A stretch of 64,000 nt of DNA from Mycolicibacterium sp. J2 (GCF_026240945.1 NZ_JAPFPY010000016.1:1-64000); one strand, 5' to 3'. Positions 17,014-26,169 are shown, counted from the first letter of the stretch. The notes: generated by a model from the letters alone, not told the origin. Made by a program: numbers and translations.

Positions 17014-17127
17014 AAAAAGTGCCGGTGAATTTGCCATAAAGATAAGCACACCCGGCAAAGAATTTACTGGCGCGCAAATTGCAATTTCACACGGTCATAA
17101 TCGGGCTTACGGCAAATGCCCCCACAT

Positions 17128-17160
17128 TGCCCGCCGCCGGGAAGGCCCGCCCGGCGGGCA
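17128..17160. other. GC-rich hairpin in the hydrolase/cyclase intergenic region
   Basis: TGCCCGCCG (17128-17136) pairs with CGGCGGGCA (17152-17160), with further partial pairing inside. The 482-bp gap between the hydrolase (starts 16906, minus) and the cyclase (starts 17389, plus) also holds the dyad at 16998 and an AT-rich stretch about 16960-17110 likely to contain the divergent promoters. I see no gene in the gap. Confidence 0.4.
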
Positions 17161-17388
17161 CAGCAACTGTCCAGGTACTGGACATATTGCACACCTGGAC
17201 CAGCCGTGTACCCCAGCCACAGGAGCAGGATCGAACCCCATCTCGCGACGCGCCAGCAAAGTGACACGGGCCGTCGTACGTTCGGCCGACAGGCGACCGG
17301 CAGTAGCCCCTGGACAACGTTAGGTCAGCCGGGCCCACGATCACCGGATACGGCCCGCCATCCTGATATGTGGGAGTAACCTCGGCAC

Positions 17389-18663
17389 GTGGCTGTCGGC
17401 GGCCCAGGGCGCTGCCTCCCCGACCTGCCGGCGGGTCGGCAGCAGTACGACGATGCGTCCGGCCGGCGCTTCGCCGCGCTCACCATCAGTTGCCGAATCG
17501 CCACCGCGATCACCGGGGGTTACGGCGTGGCCCAGCTGTTCCTCGGCCCCGAAATGCGGTACCTCGCAGCGGTAAACCTGGTTACCGCAATGGTTTTCAT
17601 GGCCGTTCCGGTGTTGTACCGCTTCGGAGAGATGGTCGCGGCATCGACGTTCGTCACGGTCGCCTACCTCTCCACGGCCTATCTGTGCAGCCAGCTGGGC
17701 ACCGGCTCGGGCCTGCAGTTCTACTTCGTGGTCGCCGCCGCGCTCTTGGTGCTCATCGTGGGCGCCGACCACATCGTGTTCGCATCGGTGCTGGTGGCGA
17801 TCGGCGCAGGGTTGGTGGTGGCGCTGGACTGGCTGGTTCCGCGCAGCACGGGCTTGCAATCACCCCTGGCCCTGCGGATCAGCTTCACCGTCACGGTTGT
17901 CACAGCAAGCGTCATGGTGGTCACCGTGATGTACACGGCGATCCGGCGCATCGACCGCGCCGAGCAAGCGCTACAGCAGGAGTACGACAAATCCGAGGCG
18001 CTGCTCGCGAACATCTTCCCGAGCAGCGTGGCCACCCGGCTGAAAGAACGGGGTGACGGTGTGATCGCCGACGGATACGACCATGCCGCCATCTTGTTCG
18101 CCGATATCGCCGGTTACACCGAGCGGGCCAGCGACACCACGCCCGCCGATCTGGTGGTGTTCCTCAACCGCCTCTATACCGATTTCGACCGGCTGGTCGA
18201 CCGGCATGGGCTCGAAAAAATCAAGACCAGCGGTGACTCATACATGGTGGTCAGCGGCGTGCCCGAACCGCGGCCCGACTATATCGAGGCGCTGGCATGC
18301 CTGGCGCTGGACATGGCCGCCGCCGTCGACGGGCTGCGCGACCACCGCGGCCGAGCGGTGCCGTTACGCATCGGCATCGCCGCCGGGCCGGTGGTCGCGG
18401 GCGTGGTCGGTTCACGCAAGTTCTTCTACGACGTCTGGGGTGACGCCGTGAACGTCGCCTCCCGGATGGAGAGCACCGACGAAGTAGGCCGGATCCAGGT
18501 GCCGCAAGACATCTACGACCGCATCAAGGACACCTACACATTCGAGGAACGCGGCCACGTCGCGGTCAAAGGCAAGGGCCTGATGCGCACCTGGTACCTG
18601 GTGGGCCGTAAACCGGCAGCAGCACTGCCGGACGAGCTCACACCTTCCGGTTCTCCGATGTGA
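17389..18663 (+). CDS. cya: membrane-bound class III adenylate cyclase (Rv1625c-like)
   Basis: A 424-residue protein making cAMP from ATP. Six membrane helices lie between residues 33 and 185, joined by a short signalling helix (RIDRAEQALQQEYDKSEALLANIFP) to a cyclase catalytic domain (about 230-410). All catalytic positions known for Rv1625c are present: metal-binding Asp239 and Asp283, adenine-selecting Lys279 and Asp348, and transition-state Asn355 and Arg359. It should therefore act as a homodimer with two active sites. The start is GTG 17389. It is convergent with dps, and the two genes overlap by 26 bases. A broken copy of its 5' end lies at 14541-14783. Confidence 0.9.
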   Translation: MAVGGPGRCLPDLPAGRQQYDDASGRRFAALTISCRIATAITGGYGVAQLFLGPEMRYLAAVNLVTAMVFMAVPVLYRFGEMVAASTFVTVAYLSTAYLCSQLGTGSGLQFYFVVAAALLVLIVGADHIVFASVLVAIGAGLVVALDWLVPRSTGLQSPLALRISFTVTVVTASVMVVTVMYTAIRRIDRAEQALQQEYDKSEALLANIFPSSVATRLKERGDGVIADGYDHAAILFADIAGYTERASDTTPADLVVFLNRLYTDFDRLVDRHGLEKIKTSGDSYMVVSGVPEPRPDYIEALACLALDMAAAVDGLRDHRGRAVPLRIGIAAGPVVAGVVGSRKFFYDVWGDAVNVASRMESTDEVGRIQVPQDIYDRIKDTYTFEERGHVAVKGKGLMRTWYLVGRKPAAALPDELTPSGSPM

Positions 18664-19129
18664 TCAGCCAGGCCAGCTTCTCCAAGCCGTCGATCAGCTG
18701 ATGCAGCACGTCAGCGGTGCTCGGATCTTCGGCATCCACCGCGTCATGCACACCACGCAGGGTCGCGACGGTGGCGTAGATGCGCGTCCCGATCAGGTCC
18801 ACCACATCGGTGGTGCTGTGCTCGTAGGCGGGAAACGCCGGCAGTGAGGTGGTGGCGGCGACGGTATCCGAGCGTCCGTCCGGGACGGCGTCGAGGGCGC
18901 GCATCCGTTCGGCGACGGTGTCACTGGCTTCTCGGGCGAAGTCGACGAGCTCGTCCAGCTGCAAGTGCAGATCGCGGAAGTTGGTCCCCACCACGTTCCA
19001 GTGCGCCTGCTTGCCCTGCAGATGCAGTTCGATCATGTCGACCAGGACCTGCTGCAGCGCGGCACTGAGCTGAGCCGAGGCCCGGAATCCCTGGATATCG
19101 GTTTCGGTGCGTCGTGTCGAAGTGGTCAT
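18638..19129 (-). CDS. dps2: Dps-family ferritin-like DNA protection protein
   Basis: A 163-residue Dps protein that should assemble into a 12-mer, oxidise and store iron, and shield DNA during starvation or oxidative stress. The ferroxidase ligands sit in QAHWNVVGTNFRDLHLQLDE (His43, His55, Asp59/Glu60). The basic N-terminus (TSTRRTE) is short and the C-terminus ends ENRKV without the long basic tail of M. smegmatis Dps1. This and its place next to the cyclase gene point to the Dps2 type (from memory, MSMEG_3242). The 3' end overlaps the cyclase gene by 26 bases in convergent orientation. Confidence 0.88.
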   Translation of the reverse strand: MTTSTRRTETDIQGFRASAQLSAALQQVLVDMIELHLQGKQAHWNVVGTNFRDLHLQLDELVDFAREASDTVAERMRALDAVPDGRSDTVAATTSLPAFPAYEHSTTDVVDLIGTRIYATVATLRGVHDAVDAEDPSTADVLHQLIDGLEKLAWLITSENRKV

Positions 19130-19170
19130 GCCATGAACAACCGCACCTTTTCTGGAATGATTCCAAAAAG

Positions 19171-20901
19171 CTAGGTGAGATTCTGGTCCTGCTGGTTCAA
19201 CAACCGGGCATAACCGGCGCCCATGCCCAGCAGCACCAAGCCCACCACCATGAACACCGCCACCCGGAACATGCCGTCCAGGGTGCCGAGGTCGAACACG
19301 AACAGTTTCGCCACCGCCGCCGCCACCAAGGTCATGCCGGCGCCGATGGGCAGCGAGCGGTCCACCCGCGGCCGACGTGCGGCATAACCGAACAGGGCCG
19401 CCGCCAACGCGATCCAGCAGATCGTCGCCACCATATGTCCGGCCAGGAATCCCCCGTCGGGTCCGGCGATCAGCACGCCGGCGGTCACGGTGAACACCGT
19501 CACCGCGTACACCAGGACCAGCACTGCACCGCCCAGCAACAGCCGTAGCAGATCACCCTCGATCCGCTGCCGGACCGACCAGCACTGCACGACGGCGTAA
19601 CCGCCCAACAGCACCGCCGAGAGCAGCACCGAGATCGCATCCGGCGTGGTGCGCACCATCGCCGACGCCAGCGTCACCGGCCCGGCCGTCGACATCAGTG
19701 CCAGCCCGCCGAAGCTACCGAAGAAGGCCGCCGACCACTGCGCGGCGGCGCTGTGCCGTCCGGCCACCGCCGTGAGCACCGCCATGGCCAGCAGCAGCGG
19801 GCCGGCGACCGGTCCCGCGAAGCCGACCCCCACGGCAACCAGCGCCGCCACGGCGGCCAGCGCCGTCCAGATATGGCGAACCGGCGCCGTCACTCCGGGA
19901 ATCCGGTCGGCGACCAGCACGACCGCCAGCACACCCGCCGACAGCGCCGCGGCCATCAGTGCCGCGGGCACCGGCGCCGTCGCCGCCGACACCATCAGCA
20001 CCGGCAGGGCCCCCAGCGCCGCGGTCAACGCCACGGCCGCGCGATGGGCACTGTGCGACAACAGGATCAGCGCCGATCCCAGCGCCAGCACCGCCGCGAT
20101 GGCACACGCGCCGGCCAACCACGGGTCGCGACCGGAACCGAAAGCCACCCCCACCAGGGCCAGCAACGCCGGCCCACTGCCGGCCACCGTGCGCGCCACA
20201 TACATGCCCGCCCAATCGCGGCCGATCTGGACGGGCAGCGTCGCCGCCGACAGCGCCAGCAGGAAACCCACCACCAGCAGGGTGATGCCGCCGGCCACGA
20301 TCGGCGCCAACACGATCAGCGGCACCAGGACCAGCAAGGCCAACCGCTCGGTCGCCCACCACCGGGCCAGCACCAACCCTGCACCACCCACCAGGGCGGA
20401 CAGCAGCAGCCCGGCCGGCGCCGGCAGCCAGTCGTAGATCGCGGTGACGGCGACGACGTCGATGTACCCGGTCGCGATACCGGTAGCCGCCAAGGCCGTT
20501 GCGCCCAGACCGCCGCCGGGCCGGGCCCGCAGCCAGCAGGCCGTGCCGACCAGGGCGACCGCCAGCACCGCGCCACCGGCCACCCGTACCGGTGGGGCGA
20601 GCAATCCGGCCTGGGCCGCGAGCACCACCAGCAGGACCACCCCGATCAGGGTCACCGCGACCCCGGCCACCGCCAGCGCCTTCCCGATCCAGTCCGACGG
20701 TGGGTCCCGGCGCGCGGGCACCGGCGGGGGCGGCGGCGGCACCGGCTGCGGCGGGTAGGGCCAGTACACCGGCGCCGGGACGGGCTGGGCGTGCAGCGCA
20801 CCGGCCATCTGCTGCAATTCGGCGGAAGCGCGATTCAACTGGCCGGCGATGGCGGCGAACTCGGCAGCCAGCCGGACGAGCGCCTGTTGTGGATCCGTCA
20901 T
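19171..20901 (-). CDS. DUF2339 multi-pass membrane protein
   Basis: A 576-residue protein with a short cytoplasmic N-terminus (amphipathic helix, then the Pro-rich YWPYPPQPVPPPPPPVP) and then about 16-18 hydrophobic segments, the pattern of DUF2339. The motif ATGIATGYIDVVAVTAIYDW and the C-terminal AKLFVFDLGTLDGMFRVAVF are typical. The function is unknown. The start is ATG 20901 or ATG 20910; neither has a clear ribosome-binding site. It lies 46 bases downstream of the response-regulator gene on the same strand and may be co-transcribed with it. Confidence 0.78.
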   Translation of the reverse strand: MTDPQQALVRLAAEFAAIAGQLNRASAELQQMAGALHAQPVPAPVYWPYPPQPVPPPPPPVPARRDPPSDWIGKALAVAGVAVTLIGVVLLVVLAAQAGLLAPPVRVAGGAVLAVALVGTACWLRARPGGGLGATALAATGIATGYIDVVAVTAIYDWLPAPAGLLLSALVGGAGLVLARWWATERLALLVLVPLIVLAPIVAGGITLLVVGFLLALSAATLPVQIGRDWAGMYVARTVAGSGPALLALVGVAFGSGRDPWLAGACAIAAVLALGSALILLSHSAHRAAVALTAALGALPVLMVSAATAPVPAALMAAALSAGVLAVVLVADRIPGVTAPVRHIWTALAAVAALVAVGVGFAGPVAGPLLLAMAVLTAVAGRHSAAAQWSAAFFGSFGGLALMSTAGPVTLASAMVRTTPDAISVLLSAVLLGGYAVVQCWSVRQRIEGDLLRLLLGGAVLVLVYAVTVFTVTAGVLIAGPDGGFLAGHMVATICWIALAAALFGYAARRPRVDRSLPIGAGMTLVAAAVAKLFVFDLGTLDGMFRVAVFMVVGLVLLGMGAGYARLLNQQDQNLT

Positions 20902-20946
20902 GCCCGCCATCGTCGCGCGGGACCGCGGCGTGCCGGATGAGTAGGA

Positions 20947-21624
20947 CTACTCGATTTCGGGCTCGCGGTCCAACCCGTGTTCGATCGCGTAGCGGGCCAA
21001 CTCGACCCGGTTGGCGACCTGTAACTTTCGGAAGGTGGCCTGGACGTGGTTCTCCACGGTGCGATGGCTGAGCGACAGCCGCTCACCGATCTGCTTGGCG
21101 GTCAACCCTTTTGCGACGTAACGCAAAATCTCGGTCTCCCGGTCGGTGAGGCTTGGTCCGGCCGGATCGGTCTGCGGCTGCTGCGCGATGCGCCGGTACT
21201 CCCCCAGCACCAGCCCCGCCAACCCGGGCGTGAACACCGCCCTGCCCTGTGCGGTCGCACGGACAGCCGCGCCGAGCTCGGCCTTGGACGCGCTTTTCAC
21301 CAGGTATCCGGTGGCACCGGCCTTCACCGCCTCCAACACGTCATCGCGCTCATCGGAGGCGGACAACACCAGGATCCGCGACGACGGCGAAACCGCAAGC
21401 ACCTCGACGGTGGCCTGGGCCCCGGTGCCGTCGGACAGCCGCATATCCATCACCACCACGTCGGGTTGGACCGCCCCCGCCCGCCGACGCGCCGAGCCGA
21501 TCCCATCCGCGGTGGCCACCACGTCGAAACCATCTTCGGCCAGATCGCGTGCCACCGCGTCCCGCCAGATCGGGTGATCGTCGACCACCATCACCGACGT
21601 CGTCTGGGTACCGTCAGCTCCCAC
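20947..21624 (-). CDS. NarL/LuxR-family response regulator
   Basis: A 225-residue regulator. The receiver has DD in VVDDHP, acceptor Asp in VVVMDMRL, and Lys in GYLVKSAS. The C-terminal LuxR helix-turn-helix is LTDRETEILRYVAKGLTAKQIGERLSLSHRTVENHV. It is the partner of the MacS-type kinase directly upstream; the two genes overlap by 34 bases from GTG 21624. A later start at ATG 21591 would leave a one-base TGATG overlap but trims the first receiver strand, so GTG 21624 is preferred. Targets are unknown; the adjacent DUF2339 gene is one candidate. Confidence 0.88.
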   Translation of the reverse strand: MGADGTQTTSVMVVDDHPIWRDAVARDLAEDGFDVVATADGIGSARRRAGAVQPDVVVMDMRLSDGTGAQATVEVLAVSPSSRILVLSASDERDDVLEAVKAGATGYLVKSASKAELGAAVRATAQGRAVFTPGLAGLVLGEYRRIAQQPQTDPAGPSLTDRETEILRYVAKGLTAKQIGERLSLSHRTVENHVQATFRKLQVANRVELARYAIEHGLDREPEIE

Positions 21625-22724
21625 TCCGTGCCACCGCCTTCCGATGTCGTCAACACCGCCTCACCGCCCATCGCGCGCAGCCGCCCCACAATGGATTTCG
21701 AGACCCCGACCCGGCCCTGCTCCTCCGCCTGGGCCAGCCGGCCCGCCGGGATGCCCGGTCCGTCATCACGGATGCTGACCACCACGGCGTCACCGAGATC
21801 CTCCAACAGGACAAAAGCGTGCGCGTCCGGGCCGGCATGCCGCTCGACATTGGTCAGCGCATTCTCTGCTGCCGCGACGATCTCGGTCGCCGGCTGGGTA
21901 TCCAGCAGGACCGCTGTGCCGGGCAGGCTCACCGACACCCGGTCGGACTCGAATCTACGCAACAGTGCACCCAGATCCGCGTCGGACGACGGCGTCTGCG
22001 AATCAGCGCCGGCCCCGCTGATCAACCGGCGCAGCGCACGCTCCTGTTCACCGGCTACATCGGCCAATTGTGCTGCCGCACCGCCGATCTCCTTACCGCG
22101 CCGGGCCACCAGGGCGAGCACTTGCATGACACCGTCGTGCACCTCGCGGGACAGCCGTTCCCGTTCGTCCAGGGCGGCTGCCAGTCGGGTGGCCCGTTCC
22201 AGTTCGTCGTGGGCACGCCGAGCCGTGGACGCGGCCATGCCGACCGCCAGCCCCACGGCCAGTTCGATGAGGATGGTCGGGGTGCGCACCAGGTCCACGG
22301 CGATGGTCCCCTTGAGCGCGGCGGCCGTTCCCATGACGATCAGCCCGGTCAGCATGCCGGCCACCGGTCCGGCCAGAATCGCCGCCGACACAACGGCATT
22401 GGTGGCCCACAATGTGGTCGGCCAGGTCTGGTTGGCCAGTGTCCACGACGCCGAGGCGACCAGCGGCGTCGAGCACATCAACGCCACCACCACCGCCACC
22501 TCGGCCAGCACCCAGGCCCTGCGGCGACCGAACCCGCGCAGATAGCCCACCGCGCACGCCACACTCCAGCCGGTCAACCCGCCGAACAACGCCCAGCCCA
22601 GCACCGGGCGGGCGAATTCGGCGTTCTTGGACAGCTGGAACACCAAGGCGTACACCCAGCTGAGCAACCGGAAGACCTGCGCGGCCCGCCACAGCGGCGC
22701 CGCCGGGTCGGACACGCTCGCCAC
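21591..22724 (-). CDS. MacS-type sensor histidine kinase
   Basis: A 377-residue kinase of the HisKA_3 class. About five to six membrane helices (residues 10-175) make up the sensor, with no large outside domain. The phosphorylated His is in LSREVHDGVMQVLALV, and the ATPase domain has NALTNVERHAG and DDGPGIPAG boxes. It should phosphorylate the overlapping NarL regulator. The start GTG 22724 is six bases after the stop of the ABC ATPase gene at 22730, so it may be read through from the amino acid transporter operon, which hints at coordinated regulation. Confidence 0.85.
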   Translation of the reverse strand: MASVSDPAAPLWRAAQVFRLLSWVYALVFQLSKNAEFARPVLGWALFGGLTGWSVACAVGYLRGFGRRRAWVLAEVAVVVALMCSTPLVASASWTLANQTWPTTLWATNAVVSAAILAGPVAGMLTGLIVMGTAAALKGTIAVDLVRTPTILIELAVGLAVGMAASTARRAHDELERATRLAAALDERERLSREVHDGVMQVLALVARRGKEIGGAAAQLADVAGEQERALRRLISGAGADSQTPSSDADLGALLRRFESDRVSVSLPGTAVLLDTQPATEIVAAAENALTNVERHAGPDAHAFVLLEDLGDAVVVSIRDDGPGIPAGRLAQAEEQGRVGVSKSIVGRLRAMGGEAVLTTSEGGGTEWELTVPRRRR

Positions 22725-22729
22725 CGCCG

Positions 22730-23527
22730 CTACATCACCTTGGACAGAAAGGCTTTCGTGCGCTCGTGCTGGGGATTGGTCAACACCTCTCGCGGTGCAC
22801 CGCTCTCCACCACGACACCGCCGTCCATGAAGACCACCTTGTCGGCGACCTCACGGGCGAACCCCATCTCGTGGGTCACCACCACCATCGTCATGCCCTC
22901 ACGCGCCAGGTTCTTCATGACCCCCAGCACCTCGCCGACCAATTCCGGGTCCAGGGCCGAGGTCGGCTCGTCGAACAACATGAGCTTGGGGCTCATGGCC
23001 AGTGCTCTGGCGATGGCCACCCGCTGTTGCTGGCCGCCGGACAACTGCGCGGGGTAGGCATCGGCCTTGTCGGCCAGCCCGACCTGGGCCAGCAGATCCT
23101 TGGCCCTGGCCACCGCGGCATCCCGTTTGATCCGCTTGACGTGGATCGGCGCCTCGATGATGTTCTCCAGCGCGGTGCGATGCGGGAACAGGTTGAAGTG
23201 CTGGAACACCATGCCGACATCGCGGCGTTGCCGGGCGGCGTCCTTGGGGCTCATCTCGTGCAGCTTGCCGCCCCGTTCCCGGTACCCGACGAGTTCGCCG
23301 TCGACATGCAGTCGACCGGCAGTGACCTCTTCAAGGTGATTGATGCAGCGCAGGAAAGTGGACTTGCCCGATCCGGAGGGCCCCACCAGCACCAGCACCT
23401 CACCCCGGCCGATCTCCAGCGTGATGCCCTTGAGGACGTGCAGCGCCCCGAAGCTCTTGCACACCTGTTCGGCTTTGACCATCGGCCCGGACTGCACGGC
23501 TGGGCTCGCCGAATCTTGCACTGTCAC
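22730..23527 (-). CDS. polar amino acid ABC transporter ATPase (GlnQ-like)
   Basis: A 265-residue ABC ATPase with Walker A GPSGSGKST, signature LSGGQQQRVAIARALAM and Walker B LMLFDEPTSALDPE, the exact pattern of the GlnQ/HisP amino acid group. A 14-residue N-terminal extension precedes the usual MVKAEQVCKSFG. The start overlaps the permease stop by four bases. With the permease and lipoprotein genes it makes a complete importer, probably for glutamine, glutamate or another polar amino acid. Confidence 0.9.
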   Translation of the reverse strand: MTVQDSASPAVQSGPMVKAEQVCKSFGALHVLKGITLEIGRGEVLVLVGPSGSGKSTFLRCINHLEEVTAGRLHVDGELVGYRERGGKLHEMSPKDAARQRRDVGMVFQHFNLFPHRTALENIIEAPIHVKRIKRDAAVARAKDLLAQVGLADKADAYPAQLSGGQQQRVAIARALAMSPKLMLFDEPTSALDPELVGEVLGVMKNLAREGMTMVVVTHEMGFAREVADKVVFMDGGVVVESGAPREVLTNPQHERTKAFLSKVM

Positions 23528-24372
23528 ATCCCACCTGTCCCGGCTTGCGCTTTCGCCAGCGCCTCAAGCTGTTTGGTGGTCAGCTTGCGCGACGCACCCC
23601 TGGAGAAGTACCGCTCCAGGTAGAACTGACCGACCATCAACACGCTCGTCACCACCAGATACCAGGTGGCGGCCACCATGAGCATCGGCACCGGTTCGAA
23701 GATCCGGCCTCCGATATCGCGGACCGCGATGCCGTACAGGTCATATGAATACGGCACCGCCGTCACCAGCGAGGTGGTCTTGAGCATGCTGATGATCTCG
23801 TTGCCGGTCGGCGGGATGATCACCCGCATGGCTTGCGGCAACACCGTGCGCCGCATGGTCATCCCCCACGACATACCCAATGCCGTCGACGCCTCGGACT
23901 GCCCTTCGGGCACCGAGGAGATGCCGGCACGGATGATCTCGGCCATGTAGGCACCCTCGTTGAGGCCGAGGCCGATGACCGCCAGCAGGAACGGGATCGA
24001 CAACGCCTGCAGATTCAGCTCGAAGAACGTCGGGCCGAACGGGATACCCAGCTTCAGGTTCTTGTAGATCGTCGGGAACAACCCCCAGAACACCAACTGC
24101 ACGTACACCGGGGTACCGCGGAAGATCCACAGGAACACCCACGACACGGACCGGAACACCGGGTTGGGCGAGAGCCGCATCACGGCCAGCACGATGCCGA
24201 GCAGGATCGCCAGCACCATCGAATAGATGGTGAGCTGCAAGGTGTTCCACGCACCCTCGAGCAGCCGCTGATCGAAGAGGTACTTGCGGTACACCGACCA
24301 GCGGTAGGCGTCGTTGGTGGCCGCGCCATAGAGGAACAACGCGGTCGCCGCGACGATCAGCGCGGCCCCCAC
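23524..24372 (-). CDS. polar amino acid ABC transporter permease
   Basis: A 282-residue permease of the His/Glu/Gln type, with five or more membrane helices and the EAA-loop GLGLNEGAYMAEIIRAGISSVPEGQSEA that contacts the ATPase. The first in-frame GTG is at 24372. Coding character (SDTEVSQAPPPIDAVPL...) continues upstream to the lipoprotein gene, so the true product may be about 20-24 residues longer and use a CTG or other rare start. The C-terminus ends in a basic cytoplasmic tail (SRKLTTKQLEALAKAQ). Confidence 0.88.
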   Translation of the reverse strand: MGAALIVAATALFLYGAATNDAYRWSVYRKYLFDQRLLEGAWNTLQLTIYSMVLAILLGIVLAVMRLSPNPVFRSVSWVFLWIFRGTPVYVQLVFWGLFPTIYKNLKLGIPFGPTFFELNLQALSIPFLLAVIGLGLNEGAYMAEIIRAGISSVPEGQSEASTALGMSWGMTMRRTVLPQAMRVIIPPTGNEIISMLKTTSLVTAVPYSYDLYGIAVRDIGGRIFEPVPMLMVAATWYLVVTSVLMVGQFYLERYFSRGASRKLTTKQLEALAKAQAGTGGM

Positions 24373-24440
24373 CCACCGCCACGGGTGGCGCAGGGGTACC
24401 GCGTCGATCGGTGGTGGAGCCTGGGAGACTTCGGTATCGC

Positions 24441-25358
24441 TCAGTTGATCGCTCCGTTGATCACCGGCTTGTCGATCATCCCGGACTCGACGCCCCAGTT
24501 GGTGGCGATCTGCTTGTAGGTGCCGTTGTCGATCAGGTGCTGCAGCGCCTGCACCAGCGACTGCGCCAGCGGCGACCCCTTCTTCACCGGCCAGCCATAG
24601 GGCGCCGATTCGAACGTCTCCCCTGCGGTTTCCAGCTTGCCGTTGCTCTGCTTGATGGCGTACAGGGTCACCGGCGAGTCCGCCGACATGGCGTCGGCCT
24701 GACCCAGCACCACCGCGTTGGTGGCCGCGTCCTGGCTGTCGAACTTCAGGATGTCGATGGCCGGCTTACCGGCGTCGGTGCACGCCTTGCTCTTGGCGGG
24801 CAGCTCATCGGTCTCCTCGGTCGTGGTGGCCTGCACGGCCACCTTCTTGCCGCAGGCGTTGTTCGGGTCGATCGAACCGCCCTTGGGCTGGGCCCACTGG
24901 ATACCCGCGGAGAAGTACGTCACGAAATCGACGGACTGTTCCCGCTCTTTGGTGTCGGTGAACGAGGACATCCCGATGTTGAAGGTGTCGCCCTGGACCG
25001 ACGGGATGATCTTGGCGAAATCGGACTCCCGGAACTCGGCCTTGAGGCCGAGCGTGGCGGCGACCGCGTTGACCAGGTCGACGTCGAAGCCGACGATCTT
25101 GCCGCTCTCGTCCTTGAACTCGTTAGGGGCGTAGGGAATGTTCACGCCCACGACGAGCTTGCCGGAGGATTTGATGGCCTCGGGGACGGTGTTGGCGATG
25201 GCCTCGACCTTCTCGGCCGAGGCAGCGGTCGTCGTGGTGGACGGCGCGGCGCTGTCCTCGTTCTTGGCGCAGCCCGACAGGGCCAGCGCACCCGTTGCCG
25301 CGAACACCGCCGCGACCCGCCAGACCGCGATCCGACGGCTCTTGCATCCAACTGCCAC
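24441..25358 (-). CDS. polar amino acid ABC transporter substrate-binding lipoprotein
   Basis: A 305-residue type II periplasmic binding protein of SBP_bac_3 type. Start GTG 25358 follows AAAGAGGAACT. The signal ends in lipobox L-S-G-C, followed by a Ser/Thr/Ala linker. The binding domain starts near KLVVGVNIPYAPNEFKDESG and has VGFDVDLVNAVAA and the substrate region SDFAKIIPSVQGDTFNIGMSS. It is the first gene of the three-gene importer. Ligand not identifiable; an acidic or polar amino acid is typical for the family. Confidence 0.88.
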   Translation of the reverse strand: MAVGCKSRRIAVWRVAAVFAATGALALSGCAKNEDSAAPSTTTTAASAEKVEAIANTVPEAIKSSGKLVVGVNIPYAPNEFKDESGKIVGFDVDLVNAVAATLGLKAEFRESDFAKIIPSVQGDTFNIGMSSFTDTKEREQSVDFVTYFSAGIQWAQPKGGSIDPNNACGKKVAVQATTTEETDELPAKSKACTDAGKPAIDILKFDSQDAATNAVVLGQADAMSADSPVTLYAIKQSNGKLETAGETFESAPYGWPVKKGSPLAQSLVQALQHLIDNGTYKQIATNWGVESGMIDKPVINGAIN

Positions 25359-25534
25359 AGTTCCTCTTTCCTCGTCGGGCTCGTGCGCCACAGACATCTT
25401 CTACTTGCCTCAACCCGAAGACGTTAACCACAGTGACCCCAGCGCGCAGTGCCGGTAACGGAAGATTAACGACCTTCCGATCTTGGTGTGCAGTAATCGT
25501 CCACCGGTTATTGACGCTGTGGGAGACTGCGCCT

Positions 25535-26128
25535 ATGACTACAGTCGCTCCCCCCAGTCTGCTGCCTCACCTGTGGAAATCCACGCTCGTGTCAGGTGTT
25601 CTCGCGGTGGCGCTCGGCGCCGCGGTGCTGGCCTGGCCGGGGATCTCCGTGGTGGTGGCGGCCAGTTTCTTCGGGGCGTACCTGCTGATCACCGGTATCG
25701 CCCAGGTCGTCTTCGCGTTCAGCCTGCACGTGTCGGCCGGCGGCCGGGTGCTGCTGTTCATCAGCGGTGCCGCGTCGGTCATCCTGGCGGTGCTGTCGTT
25801 CCGGCATCTGTATGACGCGGTGCTGCTGCTGGCGATCTGGATCGGCGTGGGCTTCATCTTCCGTGGGGTGGCCACGGCGGTATCGGCGATCAGCGATCCG
25901 ACGCTGCCCGCCAGGGGCTGGAACATCTTCGTCGGCGTGATCAGCCTGATCGCCGGGATCGTGGTGCTCGCCTCGCCGTTCGCGTCGATCGCGACGCTGG
26001 CCCTGGTGACCGGCATCTGGCTCGTGGTCATCGGTCTGATGGAGATCGCCACCGCATTCGGCATCCGGTCGGCATCCAAGAAGTTGACCGACGGCGGCCC
26101 GAGCCCCGAGCCACAACCGACGTCATGA
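25535..26128 (+). CDS. HdeD/DUF308 family membrane protein (Rv1624c-like)
   Basis: A 197-residue membrane protein with six helices, closely related to the gene at 4432-5007. Both share FFGAYLL-(I/V)-x-GIAQVV, LFISGAAS-x-ILAVL and LLAIWIGVGF-(I/V)-FRGVA. The ATG at 25535 fits the first helix. Its place immediately upstream of cydA matches Rv1624c in M. tuberculosis, so it may belong to the cyd region. It ends about 100 bp before cydA. Confidence 0.82.
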   Translation: MTTVAPPSLLPHLWKSTLVSGVLAVALGAAVLAWPGISVVVAASFFGAYLLITGIAQVVFAFSLHVSAGGRVLLFISGAASVILAVLSFRHLYDAVLLLAIWIGVGFIFRGVATAVSAISDPTLPARGWNIFVGVISLIAGIVVLASPFASIATLALVTGIWLVVIGLMEIATAFGIRSASKKLTDGGPSPEPQPTS

Positions 26129-26169
26129 GTTGTCTGCACCACGTTTCTGGGCGGACAGACCACGTATCT

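Larger units (their letters stand above)
14800..17674. repeat. second copy of the tandem duplication, including intact cyclase 5' end
   Basis: The order is terminator, glycoside hydrolase, leader with inverted repeat, and the 5' part of the adenylate cyclase gene. It matches 11956-14783 element by element. The cyclase is complete only in this copy, so this copy is probably the ancestral arrangement relative to the cyclase. Confidence 0.75.

Noticed and set aside
17241..17300. LexA (SOS) box near CGTACGTTCGGCCGA
   Set aside because: The spacing and the first half-site do not fit the mycobacterial TCGAAC-N4-GTTCGA pattern.
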